The notes under the pieces were generated by a model. The model searched no databases and was not told where the DNA came from. It worked only from the letters and a program-made list of their open reading frames with translations. Position numbers and translations under genes: made by a program. Below, in pieces: positions 1-5,954 of a stretch of DNA of 7,396 nt (its first letter is position 1; each line of letters opens with the position of its first letter). The stretch is from Bacteroidota bacterium (GTDB lineage Bacteria > Bacteroidota > Ignavibacteria > Kapaibacteriales > UBA2268): the NCBI GenBank assembly GCA_017428585.1, contig JAFRQN010000131.1, forward strand, positions 1 to 7,396, in the 5' to 3' direction.

Positions 1-66
1 TATATTATTTTATTAATACAAATTTAAGAATAAACTAATTAAAATAAGCAACAATAACAAAAAAAA

Positions 67-84
67 TTCTAATTGAATAAGATT
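67..84. repeat. Left copy of an 18-base direct repeat flanking the HEPN gene
   Basis: TTCTAATTGAATAAGATT matches 1685-1702 at all 18 positions, in the same orientation, and the match stops at both ends. The copies lie outside the two ends of the HEPN gene: this one is 153 bases past its stop codon, the other 46 bases before its start. Read on the minus strand, this copy is followed at once by eight T residues (the A-run at 59-66). The two copies could be a target-site duplication or attachment-site pair. They could also be chance in very AT-rich DNA, but their position around an atypical gene argues against that. Confidence 0.7.
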
Positions 85-178
85 ATCTATTCTAAATCTC
101 TAATGGAAATATTATTTCATATCTTTCATGATTCATGCATATAAATTATCACTAAAAAATAAATTATTTTGATATATA

Positions 179-195
179 CAATCATAGTATGATTG
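179..195. repeat. 17-base perfect palindrome downstream of the HEPN gene
   Basis: CAATCATAGTATGATTG has two perfect 8-base arms around one central base. As RNA it could fold as a 7-base stem with a 3-base loop. It begins 43 bases past the HEPN stop codon. It could be a weak terminator for that gene, but the sequence after it on the minus strand is a mixed A/T tract with no immediate T-run. It could equally be a binding site for a dimeric regulator of a gene to the left. The symmetry is seen directly; any role is inference. Confidence 0.4.
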
Positions 196-237
196 AATTT
201 GATTTGTTTACAATGGCTAAATTATTATATTAATAAA

Positions 238-1638
238 CTAACTTAATAAAAATAAATCTTTTATAGATTTCTGAATTAAGTTTATGTTTTCACTATATTT
301 TTTCAATCTCATTGCATATAATAATATTTCAATCATTTCAATATATCTTATTTTTATTTTTTCAATCTCACACTCTGTATTACCATGTGCTAATTCATTT
401 CTTAATGTCCCTATATAATCTGCCATTTTATGAGCAAATTCATTATACAAACCATTATAACCATAACCATTACAATATTTAGCAACAAAAAATTCCATTA
501 CATCTTTACATTCATTTAAAGAATAATAAACTCTATCTTTATATTGAACCTCATAATTATCAATATATTTAATCATTTCTTGTATATATTTTTTCTTTTT
601 CCTAGAATATTCTTTTTTGCTTGAGTAATCTTTTAATTCTTCAACAACAAAATTTTTCACTTCTTTAAAATCAGACGATCTAATCTTATCTATACCAAAT
701 CCATATATATTTCTAAATTCACCTTCAAAAGCAGCCAGTATCGATAAAATTCTACTTTTCGTAAAATATCTTCTATTATCTATGCTCCCACATATATGTT
801 GTAGAATAATATTACCCGTCTTTATATCTGTAAGAATCTTAGACATATTTGTCTTCCAGTATTCGTAATTAATAACACTACGCTCAGCATCAATATTATC
901 TTCCATTTTAATGTTAAAATAATCTTTAAGTAATACTCGACCAATAACAAACATTCTATCATCATACTTACCAAGCAATTCTATATCAGGAATGCTTATA
1001 TTATCTCTATAAAAAGTATATGCAAAAAATTGATATAAATGTTCTATATTTCTAATCACCAAATCAATGTTTATTCCTGTACTATATTCTATATTTATCC
1101 CCCTTTTCGTATTTATTGAATTTTTAGCAATCATAGGATCTATTGATATAATTGAATTAATATCTATTACTGCATCAATACCATTGTCGATACTATATTT
1201 TTCACTAGGCTTCTTATCTCTATTTAATGAGAAGAACAATTCTATTCTATTCAAATTATCATTAATTTCTAAATCAAATGTTTTTTCTGAATAGAAACGA
1301 TTAATATCTCCGCCTGACATTCTTAATCCTTTTACGAAATCAAAATTTAAAGTCTCATTATATGCACACCAATTAACATTATAGGTTAAAAAACCATTGT
1401 ACATCGAACATTTACAAACATCAAAAATAATAAGATATTCCTCTGCAGTCACACCTTTAAGTTTTTTTAATTCTCTCAATTCTGTTAATTCTCTTAATAT
1501 AGAAATCTTATATTTTCCCCACTGATCTGCATTTGGTGGATATAAAGTAACCTTAAATTTCTTTGTACTAAAAACAAAAGGATACTTTTTATTATTTAAT
1601 TCAATAAATCCGTATATTTCTTTCAAACTTTTAAGCAT
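238..1638 (-). CDS. ApeA-like HEPN-domain protein, probable anti-phage ribonuclease
   Basis: This is a 466-residue soluble protein with no signal peptide or membrane segment. Its C-terminal part has the marks of an HEPN ribonuclease: a helix SRILSILAAFEGEFRNIYG (295-313) of the kind seen in Apea-type HEPN families, a basic helical stretch at 335-360, and the motif RNELAHG (413-419), giving the R-x4-H pair Arg413 and His418 with the usual adjacent Asn. The first 280 or so residues are mostly beta-rich and begin with YGFIELNNKKYPFVF, which resembles the N-terminal domain of ApeA proteins. In known systems ApeA is a single-gene defence protein thought to act by abortive infection through RNA cleavage; that role is inferred here. 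ATG at 1636-1638 is the natural start, with no Shine-Dalgarno sequence, as for its neighbours. The gene stands alone 84 bases behind guaA, beyond a probable terminator, so it probably has its own promoter. Its low G+C and the flanking direct repeats suggest acquisition. HEPN membership is likely; the ApeA assignment is less sure. Confidence 0.75.
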   Translation of the reverse strand: MLKSLKEIYGFIELNNKKYPFVFSTKKFKVTLYPPNADQWGKYKISILRELTELRELKKLKGVTAEEYLIIFDVCKCSMYNGFLTYNVNWCAYNETLNFDFVKGLRMSGGDINRFYSEKTFDLEINDNLNRIELFFSLNRDKKPSEKYSIDNGIDAVIDINSIISIDPMIAKNSINTKRGINIEYSTGINIDLVIRNIEHLYQFFAYTFYRDNISIPDIELLGKYDDRMFVIGRVLLKDYFNIKMEDNIDAERSVINYEYWKTNMSKILTDIKTGNIILQHICGSIDNRRYFTKSRILSILAAFEGEFRNIYGFGIDKIRSSDFKEVKNFVVEELKDYSSKKEYSRKKKKYIQEMIKYIDNYEVQYKDRVYYSLNECKDVMEFFVAKYCNGYGYNGLYNEFAHKMADYIGTLRNELAHGNTECEIEKIKIRYIEMIEILLYAMRLKKYSENINLIQKSIKDLFLLS

Positions 1639-1677
1639 ATTAATGTTTAGTATTTATAAAGATTAAAATAATATAAT

Positions 1678-1713
1678 AAAAACTTTCTAATTGAATAAGA
1701 TTCAAAAAGAAGG
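1678..1713 (-). terminator. Probable intrinsic terminator of guaA
   Basis: Ten bases past the guaA stop codon, the minus strand reads CCTTCTTTTTGAAT, then CTT, then ATTCAATTAGAAAG. The two 14-base arms pair at 11 positions: a 6-base stem (TTGAAT with ATTCAA) closed by a 3-base loop, a T-T internal mismatch of two, then a second short stem. TTTTT follows at 1682-1678. Stem then T-run is the layout of a Rho-independent terminator, although the stem is weak in G and C, as expected for this genome. The downstream arm is the right copy of the 18-base repeat. It should separate guaA transcription from the HEPN gene. Confidence 0.5.
1685..1702. repeat. Right copy of the 18-base direct repeat, inside the guaA terminator
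   Basis: TTCTAATTGAATAAGATT is identical to 67-84. It starts 20 bases past the guaA stop codon and covers the loop and the downstream arm of the terminator hairpin. Repeat to repeat, the period is 1618 bases, and it encloses the HEPN gene whole. Islands inserting at the 3' end of guaA are known in many bacteria, but they normally use the last coding bases. This repeat lies wholly outside the coding region, so a guaA-specific integrase is not shown. Confidence 0.7.
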
Positions 1714-1722
1714 TTGTAAGTA

Positions 1723-3261
1723 TTATTCCCATTCTATTGTTCCCGGCGGTTTGCTGGTGATATCATACACAACTCTATTAATGCCACGAACTTCATTAAT
1801 AATTCTATTAGATACCTTATTTAATACATCATAAGGGATATGACTCCAATCAGCAGTCATTCCGTCAATAGAATTAACAGAACGAATAACACAGGTATTT
1901 TCGTATGTTCTTTCATCCCCCATAACTCCTACTGTTTTTACAGGAAGAAGAACAGTAAATGCCTGCCAAACAGAATTATATAAATCAGCATTATGCAGTT
2001 CTTCTATAAAAATAGAATCTGCTTTTTGCAGAGTAGATATTTTTTCTTTAGTAATATCGCCAATTATTCTAATTGCCAACCCTGGTCCAGGGAAAGGATG
2101 TCTTTGTACAAACCATTCAGGCACACCAAGCTCTACACCGATTTTGCGTACCTCATCTTTAAATAATTCTCTAAAAGGTTCTAAAATTTTAAGATTCATC
2201 TTTTCAGGCAGACCGCCTACATTATGATGCGACTTAATTGTCTGAGACGGACCTTTTACAGAAACAGATTCAATTACATCAGGATATAAAGTTCCTTGAG
2301 CCAGCCATTTGCAATCTGTGAATTTAGATGCTTCTTTTTCAAACAATTCAATAAATAAACGGCCAATAATTTTTCTTTTCTTTTCAGGATCAGTTACACC
2401 TTTTAACTCATTTAGAAATACTTCTTGTCCATTTATTAAATTAATAGAAATATCAAAACTCTTCTTGAAAAGATCTATTATTGTTTTGCTTTCGTCAGCG
2501 CGCATCAAGCCTGAATCTACATGGAAACAAACTAATTGTTTTCCAATAGCTTTATGCAGCAATACTGCCAATACAGTAGAATCTACGCCGCCACTTAAAG
2601 CGCAGATAACTTTATCTTCGCCAACCTGTTTGCGAATTTTTTCAATGCTTTCTTTGATAAAAGATGAAGAAGTCCAATTTAGTTTGCAACCGCAAATATT
2701 AACAACAAAGTTTTTTAATAATTGCGTTCCATATTGAGAATGATGCACTTCAGGATGGAACTGTACACCATAAATATTCATTGCTTCATTTTGTACTGCA
2801 GCAACAGGACAAGTTTCAGATTTAGCAATCAATTCAAACCCTTTAGGCAGATTAGAAACGGAATCGCCATGACTCATCCATACAGTACTATTATTAGCTG
2901 CATCATCTAATAATTTATTATTTTTTAATATTTTTATTTCAGCACGACCATATTCACGATGTTCAGTAATATTTTGTACACTGCCGCCTAAATTTACAGT
3001 TGTATATTGCAATCCGTAACAAACTCCAAGAATAGGAATTTTTAAATTAAAAACATCAAAAGAAAGTTTTGGAGCGCCTTCTTGATATACACTAAAAGGA
3101 CTTCCTGATAATATAATACCCTTAGGATTATACTCCAATAATTTTTCCTTTTTTATATTAAAAGGATGTATCTCAGCATATACACCAATTTCTCTGACAC
3201 GTCGAGCAATTAATTGAGTATATTGAGAACCAAAATCAATAATTAATATTTTATCTTGCAT
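1723..3261 (-). CDS. guaA: GMP synthetase (glutamine-hydrolysing)
   Basis: This enzyme makes GMP from XMP, ATP and glutamine, the last step of de novo guanine nucleotide synthesis in the cytosol. At 512 residues it has the normal length of the single-chain form. The N-terminal class I glutamine amidotransferase domain (about 1-190) carries the catalytic triad Cys81 (GVCYGLQ), His169 and Glu171 (QFHPE). The ATP-pyrophosphatase domain has its P-loop SGGVDS at 223-228. The XMP-binding dimerisation domain contains HPFPGPGLAIR near 388-398 and the invariant ending KPPGTIEWE. The start at MQDKILIIDFGSQ matches the family's usual N-terminus; its leader is almost all A and T, with an AGGA too far upstream (more than 20 bases) to serve as a ribosome site. 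It lies 47 bases after uup and could be co-transcribed with it. No PurR-like or purine-riboswitch structure is visible in that short gap. Its end is followed by a probable terminator that carries one of the 18-base repeats. Confidence 0.98.
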   Translation of the reverse strand: MQDKILIIDFGSQYTQLIARRVREIGVYAEIHPFNIKKEKLLEYNPKGIILSGSPFSVYQEGAPKLSFDVFNLKIPILGVCYGLQYTTVNLGGSVQNITEHREYGRAEIKILKNNKLLDDAANNSTVWMSHGDSVSNLPKGFELIAKSETCPVAAVQNEAMNIYGVQFHPEVHHSQYGTQLLKNFVVNICGCKLNWTSSSFIKESIEKIRKQVGEDKVICALSGGVDSTVLAVLLHKAIGKQLVCFHVDSGLMRADESKTIIDLFKKSFDISINLINGQEVFLNELKGVTDPEKKRKIIGRLFIELFEKEASKFTDCKWLAQGTLYPDVIESVSVKGPSQTIKSHHNVGGLPEKMNLKILEPFRELFKDEVRKIGVELGVPEWFVQRHPFPGPGLAIRIIGDITKEKISTLQKADSIFIEELHNADLYNSVWQAFTVLLPVKTVGVMGDERTYENTCVIRSVNSIDGMTADWSHIPYDVLNKVSNRIINEVRGINRVVYDITSKPPGTIEWE

Positions 3262-3308
3262 ATATATAAAATTTAAAAGTTTTTCCTAAAATATAAATAT
3301 AGTTAAAT

Positions 3309-5204
3309 TTATTCAAGTTTATCTTGCAATTCACACCATCTAAATATCGCTTTATCTATTTCATCAGCAATATTTTTAATATCTATACATTTTTCATTTA
3401 TTTTATTGTAATTAGACAAATCAATTTCAGCAAGTTCTTTTTCCATCAAAGCCTTTCGTTCTTCCAATAATGGAATATTTTTCTCCAATTCATTAAATTC
3501 CCTCTGTTCAGTATAAGTCAAACGTTTCTTTGCAGGCGTTTTATTATCAACATTATTCTTCCAATTATTTTTTGCTGGTTTAACATTATCCTTATCTGAT
3601 ACATTAGCATGTTTGGAAATTTCCTTTTTTTCTAAATAATTGGTATAATTTCCCGGATATTCCTTAATATTTCCCCTGCCATCAAATGCCCAAATAAAAT
3701 TAACAGTTCTATCTAAAAAATATCTATCATGAGATACAATAATTAATACTCCCAAAAAGTCATCCAAGTATTCTTCTAAAGCAGATAAAGTCTGCAAATC
3801 AAAATCATTAGTTGGTTCGTCCAACAATAATACATTAGGATTTGACATTAATACCCTGCATAAAGCCAGCCTTTTTCTTTCTCCTCCAGATAAAGTAGAA
3901 ATTAATGAAGAATGCTGAGAAGGCGGAAACCCAAATTTATTAAGAATATCTCTTGTAGATAAATATCTTTCTCTACCAACACCAACATCAATATATTCTG
4001 CAATTTCTTTTAAGCTGCCTATAACAGACTGAGTTGGATTTAAATCTTCAATTTCCTGTCTAAAATAACCAATATCAGCAGAACCGCCTAACTCATAACG
4101 ACCGCTGTCTATATTTTGCAAGCCTGCTAAAACATCCAACAACGTAGTTTTGCCGCTGCCGTTAGGCCCTATTATACCAATCCTATCTTTCGGCTTTGCT
4201 ATATAATCAAAATTCTGAAACAACAGCTTTTCGCCTTTTGATTTCTTGCCATTATGCAGCTCTATTATCCTATTTCCTAAAAATTTATTTCCTAATTCTA
4301 TCTTTATTTTCTTTTCATTGTTTTTTTGTACAGATTTGGCTAATTCCTGCACCCAGTCAATTCTGCTTTTCTGTTTAGAGCGTCTTGCCTTAGCGCCTTT
4401 TTGCAGCCACGCTAATTCAACTTTTAACCGAGACAATGTATGAATTTTAGCAGCTTCCTGCGCTTTATTAAAACTTTCTTTCAATTCCAGATACTGATGA
4501 TAGCTTCCCGGATACATAAAAATACGCTTTTGATCTATTTCTAAAATTTTAGTAGAAACTGCATCAAGAAAATATCTATCATGAGTAACAAAAATTAAAG
4601 TTGCAGCAGATGCCTGCAAACGATCCTGCAGCCATTGAACAGAGTCCGCATCAAGATGATTTGTAGGTTCATCCAATATCAATAAGTCAGGATTTGATAG
4701 TAAAGCCCTTGCTAAAGCTACCCTTTTCTTCAATCCACCACTTAATTCATTTATTTTTTTATTAAAATCCTGAATTCCTAATTGAGATAAAATTTTCTTT
4801 GTTTCATTCTCGTAATTCCAACCCTTTAATTCATCTATCCTATGAGTTATTTCTTGTAATTCTTCATCTTTATCTTTGATATTAAAATCACAAATATAAT
4901 GGTAACGCTCCAATAAAGAATATAATTCAGAATTAGATCTCAAAGTATAATCAAGCGTAGAAGTATTATCAGAAAAATCAGGCATTTGATCTAAATACTC
5001 AAACTTTACATTGTTATTAAAAACTACCTCGCCTGCATCAGGAACCTCAAAACCAGCAATGATTTTCATCAAAGTAGTTTTGCCAGCGCCATTTTTGCCA
5101 ATAATACCAATTTTATCACCTTTTTCCAATCCAAAAGCAACATTTTCAAAGAGCAATTTATCATTAAAAGATTTCTTTATACCATTACAAGTTACTATAA
5201 CCAT
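3309..5204 (-). CDS. uup: ABC-F family ATPase, Uup type
   Basis: This is a 631-residue cytoplasmic protein with two ABC ATPase domains in tandem and no membrane segments, the layout of ABC-F proteins. Domain 1 has Walker A GKNGAGKT (36-43), signature LSGG (154-157), Walker B with Glu179 and switch THD (207-209). Domain 2 has Walker A GPNGSGKT (346-353), LSGGE (438-442), LLLDEPTN with Glu463, and SHD (491-493). The linker has AWLQKGAKARRSKQKSR around 265-281, and after a Lys/Asn-rich spacer (530-560) comes a C-terminal coiled coil starting LTYTEQREFNELE. This linker, the coiled coil and the length (E. coli Uup is about 635) point to Uup rather than EttA or the antibiotic-resistance ABC-F proteins. 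Uup binds branched DNA, affects precise transposon excision and is also tied to ribosome function. ATG at 5204 fits the family start; the leader lacks a Shine-Dalgarno sequence, and a 13-base palindrome overlaps the start codon. Both ATPase sites look intact. Confidence 0.92.
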   Translation of the reverse strand: MVIVTCNGIKKSFNDKLLFENVAFGLEKGDKIGIIGKNGAGKTTLMKIIAGFEVPDAGEVVFNNNVKFEYLDQMPDFSDNTSTLDYTLRSNSELYSLLERYHYICDFNIKDKDEELQEITHRIDELKGWNYENETKKILSQLGIQDFNKKINELSGGLKKRVALARALLSNPDLLILDEPTNHLDADSVQWLQDRLQASAATLIFVTHDRYFLDAVSTKILEIDQKRIFMYPGSYHQYLELKESFNKAQEAAKIHTLSRLKVELAWLQKGAKARRSKQKSRIDWVQELAKSVQKNNEKKIKIELGNKFLGNRIIELHNGKKSKGEKLLFQNFDYIAKPKDRIGIIGPNGSGKTTLLDVLAGLQNIDSGRYELGGSADIGYFRQEIEDLNPTQSVIGSLKEIAEYIDVGVGRERYLSTRDILNKFGFPPSQHSSLISTLSGGERKRLALCRVLMSNPNVLLLDEPTNDFDLQTLSALEEYLDDFLGVLIIVSHDRYFLDRTVNFIWAFDGRGNIKEYPGNYTNYLEKKEISKHANVSDKDNVKPAKNNWKNNVDNKTPAKKRLTYTEQREFNELEKNIPLLEERKALMEKELAEIDLSNYNKINEKCIDIKNIADEIDKAIFRWCELQDKLE

Positions 5205-5215
5205 TCTATTAGAAT
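5203..5215. repeat. 13-base palindrome across the uup start codon
   Basis: ATTCTATTAGAAT has two perfect 6-base arms around one base and includes two bases of the uup start codon. On the mRNA it would form only a weak A/U-rich hairpin. It could be an operator half-hidden in the leader, but 13 bases of symmetry in such AT-rich sequence is not rare, and no related copy stands at the other gene starts. Confidence 0.25.
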
Positions 5216-5244
5216 ATTTAATAAGATTAATTAATAATTATAGA

Positions 5245-5937
5245 TTAAGGCATTGGACGATTTTGTATTTTCTTTACAGCAACTCTCCAAATTACAATAT
5301 CAAAAATAATAAAAATAATAAATACAAATATACCTAAATATGAATTTACAGATGAAGCTAATTCTTTGATGCCTAAAATACTGTCAAATACTCCATGCAT
5401 CACAATCGCAAACAACAACCCAAACAATAAATAATAAATTTTTAAATAAAACTTTTTTGAAAACTTGCCCAATGCAAAATAATATCCCATTACTACAGCA
5501 AATAAAAAGTGTCCCGGAACAGAAAATATACCTCTTGCTATTGCATGGAACGTAGAACTATTATATAAATATAATACATTCTCAAAAGCTGCAAATCCTA
5601 ATGAAACAAAAACCGAATAAACAATACCATCCATAAATTCATCAAATTCCTTATTCCACCAAATAAGCAAAAAGAGAAATAAAAACTTTAATGTTTCTTC
5701 AGGAATAGCCGCAAAACAAAAAGAATCCAATACAGCATTAACTGCAGGAATATTTATTTGATAAAAATAATTTCTTGGAACAGGAGACAATAAAGCAAGA
5801 GTAGAAACAGCCGACAGCATTCCAAAAATAAATGCTTTTAATAATAATTTCCACGGCTCTTTATTTGCATCCTGAATATATACATATAATCCTAAAACAA
5901 TTACAGGAAAAATCGCTAAAAATAACTGTGTTATCAT
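5245..5937 (-). CDS. prsW: PrsW-family intramembrane metalloprotease
   Basis: This is a 230-residue, very hydrophobic protein with about seven predicted membrane segments (roughly 1-20, 32-52, 66-93, 104-124, 138-156, 163-186 and 200-219). The motifs of the PrsW/CPBP-like protease family are in order: D-x3-EP near the N-terminus (Asp23, Glu27-Pro28), the glutamate pair PEETLK (Glu80-Glu81, Lys84), the stretch FDEFMDGIVY followed by GFAAFEN (Glu119-Asn120), PGHFLFAVVMGYY (His143) and HGVFD (His181, Asp185). The glutamates and histidines are the likely metal and catalytic residues. In Bacillus, PrsW cuts the anti-sigma factor RsiW; no anti-sigma factor or sigma factor lies in this window, so the substrate here is unknown. 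The ATG comes 17 bases after the uvrA stop with no Shine-Dalgarno sequence, which suggests co-transcription with uvrA. The length is near the short end for the family, and no motif is missing. Confidence 0.88.
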   Translation of the reverse strand: MITQLFLAIFPVIVLGLYVYIQDANKEPWKLLLKAFIFGMLSAVSTLALLSPVPRNYFYQINIPAVNAVLDSFCFAAIPEETLKFLFLFLLIWWNKEFDEFMDGIVYSVFVSLGFAAFENVLYLYNSSTFHAIARGIFSVPGHFLFAVVMGYYFALGKFSKKFYLKIYYLLFGLLFAIVMHGVFDSILGIKELASSVNSYLGIFVFIIFIIFDIVIWRVAVKKIQNRPMP

Positions 5938-5954
5938 AATTCTACAATATTGTT

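Larger units (their letters stand above)
1..237. other. AT-rich non-coding stretch at the left edge
   Basis: I see no gene here. Both strands are broken by stops, and the longest ATG-started frame I traced (from 103 on the plus strand) is 13 codons. The stretch contains the left copy of the 18-base direct repeat, an A-run at 59-66 next to it, and several short inverted repeats: GAAATATTATTTC at 106-118, CATGATTCATG at 127-137, and a 17-base palindrome at 179-195. In sequence this rich in A and T the two shorter ones are expected by chance. The next gene to the left lies outside the window, so it is unknown whether this is the end or the promoter side of a neighbour. Confidence 0.6.

Noticed and set aside
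1..237. tRNA, CRISPR array or second half of an island at the left edge.
   Set aside because: No cloverleaf, no regularly spaced repeats and no copy of the guaA 3' coding end were found there.
1067..1294. Plus-strand 75-codon frame with a hydrophobic, membrane-like translation.
   Set aside because: It lies wholly antisense inside the HEPN gene. The hydrophobic look is what the complement of AT-rich coding DNA gives, and nothing marks a real start.
1467..1494. TTAATTCTCT repeated at an 18-base period inside the HEPN gene.
   Set aside because: It simply encodes the Glu/Leu/Arg-rich peptide RELTELREL. It is too short and imperfect to be a tandem-repeat element.
1639..1722. Promoter for the HEPN gene, either sigma-70-like or of the Bacteroidota TAnnTTTG type.
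   Set aside because: Several A/T hexamers could serve, but no pair with correct spacing stands out, so no position is called.
5203..5228. Possible third copy of the 18-base repeat before uup.
   Set aside because: Only AATAAGATT (5220-5228) and a loosely similar TTCTA block match, with extra bases between them. This is no better than expected in AT-rich leaders.
5011..5337. Plus-strand 108-codon frame crossing the uup/prsW gap.
   Set aside because: It is antisense to the uup start and the prsW end, matches no family and overlaps two well-supported genes, so it is a shadow.
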